A stretch of DNA of 25,562 nucleotides, taken from the NCBI GenBank assembly GCA_023392515.1, contig JAEVYX010000045.1, positions 1 through 25,562 on the forward strand, in the 5' to 3' direction. The DNA is from Bacillota bacterium (GTDB taxonomy: Bacteria > Bacillota > Clostridia > Christensenellales > Aristaeellaceae). This document shows positions 12,458 to 20,133 of the stretch, one piece after another. Position 1 is the first letter of the stretch. The number at the start of each line of letters is the position of its first letter. The notes below the pieces were generated by a model. The model was not told where the DNA came from, made no database searches, and worked only from the letters and a program-made list of their open reading frames with translations. A program made the position numbers and the translations under genes.

Positions 12458-13759
12458 ATGCAGGATACAAGCATGCTGGCAAAAAAGGCACGCCAGGCCG
12501 CTATCCCCTTGGCGGCGACTGCCTTTGACATAAGAAATAGGGCCCTACTTTTGATGGCGGAGGTCCTGGAAGAGCGCAAAGAGGCAATTGAAATAGCCAA
12601 TATGGCCGATATGGAGCAGGCGGCCTTGGAAGGCTTGGCGGAACCGCTCAAAAGGCGGCTTCGGTTTGATGAAAAGAAACGGCTGGACGTTCAGGCCGGG
12701 CTGCGGGCATTGGCAGAATTGCCCGACCCTATCGGGCATACCCAGCTTTCCCGGGAACTGTCCGAAGGCCTGAAGCTGTTTCGCGTAAGCTGCCCCATTG
12801 GGGTGATTGGCGTGATTTTTGAAAGCCGCCCCGACGCGCTGGTGCAAATCGCCTCCCTTTGCGCAAAAAGCGGAAACGCTGTGCTGCTTAAAGGAGGCCG
12901 GGAAGCGCTGCAAACCAACCGGGTTTTGTATGATGCTGTGGCAGAGGGCGCAAGGCGGGCAGGTCTTCCGGAAGGTTGGGTTCACCTGTTGGAAAGCCGT
13001 GAAGAAGTGCAAACCATGCTGAAAATGGATGAGTATATCGACTTGATTATACCCCGGGGCAGCAATGCCTTTGTCCGGTATATCATGGATAACAGCCGTA
13101 TACCCGTGCTGGGTCATGCGGATGGGCTGTGCCATGTTTATGTGGACCGTTCGGCGGACGTAGACATGGCTGTCAAGGTGATGGTGGACTCCAAAGCCCA
13201 GTCTGTGGCGGTGTGCAATACAGCAGAAACGCTGCTTGTCCACCGGGACATCGCCGACGCTTTTTTGCCGGCGGCTGCCAAGGCACTAATTGAAAAAGGA
13301 GTCACCTTGCGCGGCTGTGAAATCACAAGGCAGATCATCCCCTGCGATGCCGCTACGGAGGAGGACTGGAAGACGGAGTATTTGGATTACATTTTGTCTA
13401 TCCGGGTAGTGGATTCTCTGGAGGAAGCCATCCGGCACATTAACAACTATGGTTCAGGACACACGGATACCATTGTGGCGGGTGATATGCAGGCAGTTCG
13501 TACCTTTATGGCCTTGGTGGATAGCGCCGGGGTTTTTCATAACTGTTCCACCCGTTTTGCAGATGGATACCGTTACGGGTTTGGGGCGGAGGTGGGTATT
13601 GCCACAGGAAAGATTCACGCCAGAGGGCCCATGGGGTTGGAAGGATTATGCTCCTATAAATATAAGCTGTTTGGCAATGGGCAAACGGTGGGGGATATGC
13701 AGATGGGAAAAACACATTTTACCCATCGGGATTTGCAGGAGGACTGTCCAACGGAATAA
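12458..13759 (+). CDS. proA: Gamma-glutamyl phosphate reductase (glutamate-5-semialdehyde dehydrogenase)
   Basis: ProA reduces gamma-glutamyl phosphate with NADPH to glutamate-5-semialdehyde, the second step of proline synthesis. The 433-residue length is close to the usual 415-420. Characteristic blocks are PIGVIGVIFESRPDALVQIA, GNAVLLKGGREALQTNR, LIIPRGSNAFVRYIM, GHADGLCHVYVD, and the catalytic cysteine segment KAQSVAVCNTAETLLVH. The C-terminal half has NNYGSGHTDTIV and FHNCSTRFADGYRYGFGAEV, ending with GPMGLEGLCSYKY. GGGGAGGA precedes the ATG by about 8 bp. Its usual partner proB is not next to it and must be elsewhere if proline synthesis is intact. A bidirectional terminator separates it from the convergent zinc-ribbon gene. 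Confidence 0.97.
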   Translation: MQDTSMLAKKARQAAIPLAATAFDIRNRALLLMAEVLEERKEAIEIANMADMEQAALEGLAEPLKRRLRFDEKKRLDVQAGLRALAELPDPIGHTQLSRELSEGLKLFRVSCPIGVIGVIFESRPDALVQIASLCAKSGNAVLLKGGREALQTNRVLYDAVAEGARRAGLPEGWVHLLESREEVQTMLKMDEYIDLIIPRGSNAFVRYIMDNSRIPVLGHADGLCHVYVDRSADVDMAVKVMVDSKAQSVAVCNTAETLLVHRDIADAFLPAAAKALIEKGVTLRGCEITRQIIPCDAATEEDWKTEYLDYILSIRVVDSLEEAIRHINNYGSGHTDTIVAGDMQAVRTFMALVDSAGVFHNCSTRFADGYRYGFGAEVGIATGKIHARGPMGLEGLCSYKYKLFGNGQTVGDMQMGKTHFTHRDLQEDCPTE

Positions 13760-13775
13760 CCCGACATCTTGCATA

Positions 13776-13816
13776 AAAACCCTGCCACGGTTCTTCTTCA
13801 ACCGCGGCAGGGTTTT
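13776..13816. terminator. Bidirectional terminator between convergent proA and zinc-ribbon gene
   Basis: AAAACCCTGCCACGGTT (13776-13792) pairs with AACCGCGGCAGGGTTTT (13800-13816) with a single mismatch, giving a T-run on each strand. It lies between two converging genes. Confidence 0.9.
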
Positions 13817-13835
13817 CTTTAATCCAGAATGATCC

Positions 13836-15767
13836 TTATTGTTTATAGGTGTAACGGGCGACCAAGCGTGGCATATCGTTATACATGCCGAAAGCATCGG
13901 CAAAAATCTTGTAAGAGCTGCCTACCTCCCAGCTGGTTTTGGTGGAGTTTTCAAGCATGACATATTGGGGGCTTTCTTCCGTACCTGTATTCATAATGGC
14001 CAATTGCGGTTTGGTGCTGACGATTTCTGTAATCGGGCCTGTACAAACATAGATTTGTGTACTTTTTACCCGCTGCGCATTGTTGGTTAATAGATCCGCG
14101 TAGTTTCGCGCGTCCATTCCCCATGCAACTTTTGTATAATCATCAACATTCGGCACATAGGATACCTGGAAATTTAAAGTGGAGAGTTTACGCTGCGGAT
14201 ATTCCGCCGTAATGATAACGTTATTGATGCCGATTTGATCAAATACTGCGTAGAAGGAGAAGGTACCATCGGTGTCCACATTGGTGATGTCCAAATCGGT
14301 GTGGGGCGTGGATACATTGACAATGGCGCCGGGTATGGTCGTGGCGTTGATCTTCAATTTCTTATCCGTACTGGTATTGCTCTGGTCAGCAACTAGGTCC
14401 AGCGGAACTTCCTGCACAGCCCGATACAGGATGATTTCCATGGTGTTTTCCCGGCAATATTGGCTGCGAACCTTAATGGTAACCTTGTTTTCACCAATCG
14501 GCTGAACGGTGGCATTGAATGTTACATCTCCGCCCTCCTGGTTTACCAAGTCCGAATAATCATTGCCATTGATGGTGACCGTGCTGTCCTCCCGCACCCG
14601 GAATTTCATGGCATACATGGCGGTGCTGACTTCTACCCGGTCTGTATCGGGGGTGATCAATTCAATGGGCGACAGGGGAATTTCTATTTGGTAGGAAATC
14701 GGGTCCATGGGCTTTTGCTGCCCCGAATTGGTTTTCAAAAATGGAGTCAGAGTGACATCCATGGTTTCCTGCAGGTAGTCCTCATAATTATCATACCAGA
14801 CATGATCGGGAATCTCCAGCACAGCCACACCGCCGGATACCAGGTAGGAGCTGTGCAGCTCCCGCACATATATCTGCGTGCCATCCTGGCCTGGGATGGT
14901 AATGGTATGGGCAGCCAGGTCATCTACGATGGAAGCGACAATTGTGGGCTGCTGCGATAGATATTGCTTTTGCTGTTGCTCATGCCATACGGATAGGCCA
15001 AGGAAAACAGCCAACCCGACAGCGGACAAAGTAATAAGCGCTATCAATATGCGCATAAAGCGCCGGCGGCTTGTGCGTTTTGGCATGGAATAACGTTTTG
15101 AATAGACGTTGGATTGTGAATAGCTTCCGGTATACTCCTCATCCCAGAGTGGTTCATAGGCCCGCGTATCGTTAAAACCGTCATATACCTGATTCGACTC
15201 CTTGTTTTTGCCGGAAGGGGGGACCCATTCGCTGGCGGACGGTGTGCCCGGTGCAAATCCCTCTTCGGGCAAGGAATCAGAAGCCACCCGCCTTGTATGG
15301 GCGGTATGGACGGGCAGTGTATTTCCAAGGGGTTCCTCCTGCTTTTCCTCATCTTCCTTTTCTACCAGTTCAGGCGGCATGGGGCGCAGGGTTGTTTGCG
15401 GATCATCTTTTAGGGTAAAAAATGTTTCCCGGGTGGTATTGGTTTTAACCGTCAGGCTGGATGGAGCATACCCACGGCGGGCACTTTCTTCCCGAAGGCG
15501 CTTTTGCTGCTTTTCTCCCCTCGCCTTTCGGGCTTTTAATTCCACCATTTCTTTGGCGAGCTGCTCCCGGTCGTCGGACAGGGACTTTTCTTCTCCGTCC
15601 TCGCTCACCTGGATATATACCTTGGATTTGCCCTCATCCTCCAGCGCATGCTGCCAATCGGGAGCTTGAGCTTTCATATAGTCCGGCTCTTTGGGAAGAG
15701 GCTCGCCGCACTGAAAGCATCGTGGAAGCGACGCTTTATTCCAATGTCCGCAATGTGGGCATTTCAT
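13836..15767 (-). CDS. Zinc-ribbon membrane protein with large extracellular region, unknown function
   Basis: Protein of 643 residues that I do not recognise as a named family. The N-terminus is a zinc ribbon: MKCPHCGHWN then RCFQCGE (Cys3, Cys6, Cys17, Cys20). Next comes a charged, probably coiled-coil stretch (about 66-98), then a long disordered linker rich in Glu, Pro and Ser. A basic stop (KRTSRRR) precedes one transmembrane helix at about 238-260. The last 380 residues lie outside the cell and alternate in strand-like patterns with segments such as VTINGNDYSDL and GAIVNVSTPHTDLDITNVDTD, suggestive of two or three Ig-like beta-sandwich domains. No catalytic motif is visible. Zinc-ribbon proteins of this layout are common in Clostridia without known roles. 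AGGAGGA lies upstream of the ATG at 15767. It is divergent from the FlaA1-type dehydratase gene. Confidence 0.8.
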   Translation of the reverse strand: MKCPHCGHWNKASLPRCFQCGEPLPKEPDYMKAQAPDWQHALEDEGKSKVYIQVSEDGEEKSLSDDREQLAKEMVELKARKARGEKQQKRLREESARRGYAPSSLTVKTNTTRETFFTLKDDPQTTLRPMPPELVEKEDEEKQEEPLGNTLPVHTAHTRRVASDSLPEEGFAPGTPSASEWVPPSGKNKESNQVYDGFNDTRAYEPLWDEEYTGSYSQSNVYSKRYSMPKRTSRRRFMRILIALITLSAVGLAVFLGLSVWHEQQQKQYLSQQPTIVASIVDDLAAHTITIPGQDGTQIYVRELHSSYLVSGGVAVLEIPDHVWYDNYEDYLQETMDVTLTPFLKTNSGQQKPMDPISYQIEIPLSPIELITPDTDRVEVSTAMYAMKFRVREDSTVTINGNDYSDLVNQEGGDVTFNATVQPIGENKVTIKVRSQYCRENTMEIILYRAVQEVPLDLVADQSNTSTDKKLKINATTIPGAIVNVSTPHTDLDITNVDTDGTFSFYAVFDQIGINNVIITAEYPQRKLSTLNFQVSYVPNVDDYTKVAWGMDARNYADLLTNNAQRVKSTQIYVCTGPITEIVSTKPQLAIMNTGTEESPQYVMLENSTKTSWEVGSSYKIFADAFGMYNDMPRLVARYTYKQ

Positions 15768-15887
15768 GGGATGATTCCTCCTGCTTGTCCTGGGTAGGAT
15801 TATGTATTTCGCACTTTAGACCCGGGATTCCTTTATGGTTTGGGAATTTTGCCCGTTCTGCCAAGGCTGGATTTTTCTATGGGCCTA

Positions 15888-15896
15888 TGTTACAAT
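15888..15896 (+). promoter_or_regulatory. Extended -10 promoter for the FlaA1-type gene
   Basis: TGTTACAAT (15888-15896) is a TGn-extended -10 with TACAAT. The hexamer 17 bp upstream (TGGATT) is a poor -35. It is 30 bp ahead of the gene start. Confidence 0.45.
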
Positions 15897-15925
15897 GAGG
15901 CATCCATATAGGATAACGTAATAGG

Positions 15926-17881
15926 ATGGCAAAAACAATGCGGAAAATTGGGGAAAAACATGGTGGCCCTGCCAAAACGGCACTGTTGGTCTTGCTGGAT
16001 ATCTGCCTTGTGAATGTAGCCATGATTCTGGCGCTGCACCTTAGGTATGATATGCATGTTCCAGCCGGTCACGTGGCTCACTATTGGAATATATCTCCTA
16101 TCATGACACTTGTAACAATCGGCAGTTTTTTTGCGGTACGCCTGTATAAAAGCCTTTGGCAATACGCCAGTGTGGATGCTTTGGTGCAAATTGGCCTTGG
16201 TACCCTGATGGGTTCTGGCCTCACCTACTTGATATCGCTGGTGGCGTATACCATTTCAAAGGAGCCGAACCTTTTTCTGATGCCGCGTACCGTGTATTTG
16301 ATCCATTGGCTGCTATTGCTTATGCTGGTTGGTGCATCACGGCTGAGCATCCGTCTGGTCAGCCAATGGGGGAAGACCGGCTTGCCCTTCCTTAGCCGCA
16401 AGATAGGTCCCCGGGTGATGGTGGTGGGTGCCGGTTGGGCCGGTGCGTCCGTCATTCGCGAACTGCAGTCCGGCCGATATGGAAAAAGCCATGTGGTGGT
16501 GGCTTTGGATGATGATCCTGCAAAAAAGGGCACACAAATCAACCGTGTTCCGGTTTTGATGGGCACGGAAAATGTGGAGCGGTATGTCAGGCAGTATGAG
16601 GTAGATGAGATCATTATCGCCATCGCCACGCCCAACGGAAATTTAAAACCTCTGATTGAAAAATGCGTTGCCACCAAATGCAAATTGAAAATGGTTTCCG
16701 CCCTTCGCGATGTGGGTGGTGCAAACAGTTTGAGCCCCGTCCGCGACGTCAATATTACCGACCTGTTGGGCCGTACGGAACAGCATCTGGATATGACGGA
16801 GGTTCGGGACTTTTTTGCAGGAAAAACCGTGCTGGTGACCGGCGGCGGCGGGTCCATAGGCTCGGAATTGTGCCGGCAGATCATGGCGTTTGCACCCCGC
16901 AAGCTTGTGATTTACGATATCAGCGAAAACTATATGTATGATCTGTTTTATGAGCTCCAGGAAAAATACGGTGCTATTGTGAAGAACACGGTGGAATTAA
17001 GGGTTGGGTCCATTCAGGACCGGGACAGATTGGACGCAGTGTTTTCGCAATTCAAGCCCGAAATTGTACTCCATGCCGCAGCCCATAAGCATGTGCCGCT
17101 GATGGAGGACTGCCCCGAGCAGGCGGTGAAGAACAACATTTTCGGTACCTGGCAGGTGGCATCCTGCGCGGTAGCCCATCAGGTAGGGCGATTTGTGATG
17201 ATCTCCACCGACAAAGCGGTAAATCCCACCAATGTGATGGGGGCAACCAAGCGGGCGGCGGAAATGATTATCGAATCCATGCAAAACCTGGGCAAAACGG
17301 AGTTTACCGCTGTACGCTTTGGGAATGTTCTGGGCTCCCACGGAAGCGTTGTGCCACTTTTTGAAAAGCAAATCCGGGCCGGCGGCCCTGTTTCCTTGAC
17401 CCATTCTGAAATCATCCGTTACTTTATGACCATACCGGAGGCAGCCAGTCTCGTGCTTCAGGCGGCTTCCATGGCCAATGGCGGAGAACTGTTTGTGCTG
17501 GACATGGGTGAACCGGTAAAAATCAAGGAGCTGGCGCAGCGAATGATTCAGCTTTATGCGGACCCGGACGGCCCACCCATTGAAATCAGGGAGGTAGGCC
17601 TTCGTCCGGGGGAAAAACTGTATGAAGAGTTGCTGCGGGATGAAGAGAACATCACCCGCACCGGAAGGGAAAAAATCTTTATCGCAAAGCCGGAAACATT
17701 CGACACGGAAACCATTAAGCAGATGCTCACCTCGCTCCAGGATTGCCTGGATACTAGCGGAAATATCCGGGATTGCCTGCGCAAGTGGATTCCCTCCTAT
17801 CAAGATGCGGAAAAGGTTAACGGCCATAGCCATGCCAAGCTCATAGAAAAAGGGCAGAGCACGTATGCTCCGCCCGCCTGA
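15926..17881 (+). CDS. Membrane-bound nucleotide-sugar 4,6-dehydratase (FlaA1/CapD/WbpM family)
   Basis: Protein of 651 residues. The first 145 contain four hydrophobic segments, then a first Rossmann-like domain with VVGAGWAGASV (166-176), then the catalytic short-chain dehydrogenase domain with VTGGGGSIGSELC (304-316). Active-site features are ISTDKAVNPTNVMGATKR (426-443): Thr428, Asp429, Lys430, and the MxxxK form (Met438, Lys442) that replaces YxxxK in this membrane-bound class. The enzymes convert UDP-GlcNAc or a related sugar to a 4-keto-6-deoxy intermediate for glycan, capsule or glycoprotein synthesis. No aminotransferase or glycosyltransferase lies beside it, so it acts with genes elsewhere. 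The ATG at 15926 has only a weak GGA upstream; the ATG at 15938, with AGGATGG 8 bp ahead, is a possible alternative start. Confidence 0.92.
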   Translation: MAKTMRKIGEKHGGPAKTALLVLLDICLVNVAMILALHLRYDMHVPAGHVAHYWNISPIMTLVTIGSFFAVRLYKSLWQYASVDALVQIGLGTLMGSGLTYLISLVAYTISKEPNLFLMPRTVYLIHWLLLLMLVGASRLSIRLVSQWGKTGLPFLSRKIGPRVMVVGAGWAGASVIRELQSGRYGKSHVVVALDDDPAKKGTQINRVPVLMGTENVERYVRQYEVDEIIIAIATPNGNLKPLIEKCVATKCKLKMVSALRDVGGANSLSPVRDVNITDLLGRTEQHLDMTEVRDFFAGKTVLVTGGGGSIGSELCRQIMAFAPRKLVIYDISENYMYDLFYELQEKYGAIVKNTVELRVGSIQDRDRLDAVFSQFKPEIVLHAAAHKHVPLMEDCPEQAVKNNIFGTWQVASCAVAHQVGRFVMISTDKAVNPTNVMGATKRAAEMIIESMQNLGKTEFTAVRFGNVLGSHGSVVPLFEKQIRAGGPVSLTHSEIIRYFMTIPEAASLVLQAASMANGGELFVLDMGEPVKIKELAQRMIQLYADPDGPPIEIREVGLRPGEKLYEELLRDEENITRTGREKIFIAKPETFDTETIKQMLTSLQDCLDTSGNIRDCLRKWIPSYQDAEKVNGHSHAKLIEKGQSTYAPPA

Positions 17882-17914
17882 AATTCTTAGAACGCCTAAA
17901 ACCATATTTTTATA

Positions 17915-18541
17915 TTAGGATAAAACGACTTTTTCTGCGGCCAGCTCGTCCCGTACATATCCGGCCAGGATGTCTACAATCCGGGCATTTTTACCGCCGT
18001 GGGCAACGATGACGTCGGCCTGATTGACATAGTTGCGGATGTATTTGTCATACATGGGCTTGACGCTGGTGAGGTATTGCAGGGAGATTCCATCAATCTG
18101 CCGCCCGCGCTCCTTGATGTCCCGCTGAATGCGGCGCAAAAGGCAAATATCCGGCTCTACACTCATATACAGCCTAAGATACATCCTTTCGCAAAGCCGT
18201 TCGTCATAAAACACATGAATGCCTTCCAGTATAAGCACATCACATGGGGTAATAAGCTCCGTAGAATCAGCCCGGCAATGGTTGGCATAATCATATCCTC
18301 TTCGAGGAATGGGTTGCCCACTTAGAAGCTGTTCCATATCCTGCAACAGCAAATCATGGTCAAATATTTCCGGTTCGTCGTAATTGAGCAGGCACCGTTC
18401 CGCAAACGACAGGGACGGGTGATCGAAATAATAGGCATCCTGGTTGATAATACGGCAGCTTTCGCCGATGGCTTGGCATAATTCCTGAGCCAGAGTGGAT
18501 TTTCCGCTGCCGCTGGCACCACAAATGCCGATGAATAACAT
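17915..18541 (-). CDS. udk: Uridine kinase family protein
   Basis: Phosphorylates uridine or cytidine with ATP or GTP in pyrimidine salvage. The 208-residue product begins MLFIGICGASGSGKSTLAQE with Walker A GASGSGKS. It continues with INQDAYYFDH (the substrate-contacting DxYY segment), NYDEPEIFDHDLL (the N-[FY]DHP-like motif), VLILEGIHVFYDERLCER, and RIQRDIKERGRQID, the arginine-rich lid of uridine kinases. The frame stays open upstream to 18625, but the ATG at 18541 matches the family N-terminus and has GAGAGG about 10 bp ahead. It is convergent with the FlaA1-type gene and divergent from the GH18 gene. The assignment within the uridine kinase / phosphoribulokinase family is good but not unique, so the gene symbol is provisional. 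Confidence 0.88.
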   Translation of the reverse strand: MLFIGICGASGSGKSTLAQELCQAIGESCRIINQDAYYFDHPSLSFAERCLLNYDEPEIFDHDLLLQDMEQLLSGQPIPRRGYDYANHCRADSTELITPCDVLILEGIHVFYDERLCERMYLRLYMSVEPDICLLRRIQRDIKERGRQIDGISLQYLTSVKPMYDKYIRNYVNQADVIVAHGGKNARIVDILAGYVRDELAAEKVVLS

Positions 18542-18841
18542 AATGCTCAATCCTCTCCCATTCCTCGTAAAACAATACTGCATGGATGCGCCCCTGTCAA
18601 GGGGAAAACCGGCACCATCAGCCAAGAAATGCGTACATTTGCCTTGAATCGCCTTAAAATCTCCTATATGTAAAATGTAACACTAGGATGTATACAAAAA
18701 TTGTGTTATCATAGTTCCCATGGAAACCATGGTTAGACCCATCCAATATCCCATGAAAAAACTGGGAGGGCGATGGTTACCACACACCACAAAAGCGGCG
18801 CAACCCCGCCTGATACTTAAAGCATACGGGAGGACGAGCTT
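18542..18841 (+). other. Intergenic leader before the GH18 gene with possible RNA structure
   Basis: About 300 bp with no gene I can support. Within it TGGAAACCAT (18721-18730) can pair with ATGGTTACCA (18773-18782), with one mismatch, enclosing a smaller TCCCA/TGGGA hairpin (18749-18767). A 15-codon frame from ATG 18773 has GGGAGGG only 2 bp ahead, too close for normal initiation. No riboswitch class I know fits. Promoter elements are not clear; TATCAT at 18707-18712 is the best -10 but lacks a -35. Confidence 0.35.
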
Positions 18842-20017
18842 TTGCGTAAACATAAAGGGAGTCCCCGCATCCGCCGGAATGTGTGGATGGGGGCAATATG
18901 CTTATTTATGACGCTGCAGTTAATTGCAATGCCGCTTATGCCAGTTGCTACCGATACATTTTCCGCTCAGGCAGAAACGAAAAAAGGAAGCATGGCTTCG
19001 CCGGTTGTTGCCGCTTATGTGTATGACAAGGGAAATCTCAAGCTTCGGGATGCGGATGCGGCCTATATCACCCAAATGAATTACTCCTTCGCTTTGATTA
19101 AAGACGGGAAGGTATCCGGGGATCACTGGCAGTCTATTGGAACTTTTAAGAGCTATATAAAAAAGCATCCGAACATCCTGCCGGTTCTTTCCGTTGGCGG
19201 CTGGGGAGCCGACGGCTTTTCCCAGGCGGCTGCCAGTTCGAAAGGCCGTGCAGTTTTTGTTTCAAGCGCCGTCTCGCTAATGGAAGCCCACGGCTTTTTG
19301 GGCATCGATATCGATTGGGAGTATCCCGGCTTTTCGACTGCGGGGATCAAGAGCAGCAAGAATGACCCTGAAAACTTTTTGCTGCTTTTAAAGGAAATGC
19401 GTGCCGCGCTGAATGAAAAAACGAACCAGGACGGCAAGAAGCGTTATCTCTCCATCGCCGTAGGCGGGTCCAAGGAATACGCGGACAAGTTGGATTGCCC
19501 GGCTCTGGGCGCCATCCTGGATCAGGTAAACGTTATGACCTATGACTTGCGCGGCTTTGAAAAGATAACGGGGCATCATACATCCCTGTATCCCCAGAAC
19601 GGAGATAAAAGCAAAATCAGTGCAGCTACAGCGGTGGAGGCCTATGCGAAGGCGGGTATCCCCAAGGGAAAATTGGTGATGGGCGCGGCTTTCTATGGGC
19701 GTGCCTGGCGAAATGTAAATAGCAAGGGAAACAATGGCCTTGGCAAAACGGCGGGTACCAGCGGCAATAAATCTTATGGGTATTCTTCAATCCTAAATTT
19801 CATTAAAAGTGGGGAATATACTCGTTACTGGGATGACTATGCCATGGCGCCGTATCTTTTCAACGGCAGCACCTTTATCAGCTATGAGGATACGGAATCC
19901 ATTGCTGCCAAAGGAAAGTATGCCATGGAAGTCGGCTTGATGGGCGTCATGTTCTGGGAATACAGTCAGGATTCCACCGGCGCGCTGGTGAAAGCCCTGT
20001 CAACCGCTATGAATTAG
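18842..20017 (+). CDS. Secreted glycoside hydrolase family 18 protein (chitinase / peptidoglycan hydrolase-like)
   Basis: Secreted glycosidase of 391 residues. It starts at the TTG at 18842, 7 bp after GGGAGGA. The N-terminus is basic (RKHKGSPRIRRNVW), followed by a hydrophobic core and an AQA-ET-like cleavage site near residue 44. The GH18 barrel is shown by ILPVLSVGGWG (112-122, strand 3), the catalytic GFLGIDIDWEYPG (151-163; Asp156, Asp158, acid Glu160), QVNVMTYDLRGF (strand 6), LVMGAAFYGRAW, and GLMGVMFWEYSQD (strand 8). GH18 enzymes cleave beta-1,4 GlcNAc linkages; in Clostridia many act on cell-wall or spore material, others on chitin or host glycans. No carbohydrate-binding or LysM module is present, so the target cannot be decided. 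It stands alone between udk and the his operon. Confidence 0.93.
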   Translation: MRKHKGSPRIRRNVWMGAICLFMTLQLIAMPLMPVATDTFSAQAETKKGSMASPVVAAYVYDKGNLKLRDADAAYITQMNYSFALIKDGKVSGDHWQSIGTFKSYIKKHPNILPVLSVGGWGADGFSQAAASSKGRAVFVSSAVSLMEAHGFLGIDIDWEYPGFSTAGIKSSKNDPENFLLLLKEMRAALNEKTNQDGKKRYLSIAVGGSKEYADKLDCPALGAILDQVNVMTYDLRGFEKITGHHTSLYPQNGDKSKISAATAVEAYAKAGIPKGKLVMGAAFYGRAWRNVNSKGNNGLGKTAGTSGNKSYGYSSILNFIKSGEYTRYWDDYAMAPYLFNGSTFISYEDTESIAAKGKYAMEVGLMGVMFWEYSQDSTGALVKALSTAMN

Positions 20018-20054
20018 CAGGCAACGGCACGGCATATGGTTTTTTAGGTTTTTC

Positions 20055-20095
20055 TTGACAAAAGGAATACACTCCGATATAATTCAATGAATTAT
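20055..20095 (+). promoter_or_regulatory. his operon promoter with overlapping 17-bp palindrome
   Basis: TTGACA (20055-20060) and TATAAT (20078-20083) are 17 bp apart, full consensus. The palindrome ATAATTCA-A-TGAATTAT (20079-20095) covers most of the -10 and the start region, an ideal repressor position. The leader is only about 40 nt, too short for a T-box, so repression by a DNA-binding protein is the likely control; a HisR/YerC-type regulator is one candidate. Confidence 0.8.
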
Positions 20096-20133
20096 CGCTT
20101 TATCATGGTAAAGTGTTTGCTGGAGGGATTCCT

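Noticed and set aside
12545..13243. 232-codon minus-strand frame inside proA
   Set aside because: Mirror of the proA coding frame, no start signals.
16997..17905. 302-codon minus-strand frame under the FlaA1-type gene
   Set aside because: Length comes from the codon bias of the sense gene; no ribosome binding site or family match.
17895..17919. CCTAA/TTAGG hairpin between the FlaA1-type gene and udk
   Set aside because: Only 5 bp of stem with an A+T-rich loop; too weak to call a terminator.
18720..18841. Cyclic-di-GMP or other known riboswitch before the GH18 gene
   Set aside because: The conserved core motifs of known classes are not present; only generic hairpins are seen.
20084..20133. 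T-box or histidine attenuator in the his leader
   Set aside because: The leader is only about 50 nt, with no T-box bulge sequence, no run of His codons and no terminator.
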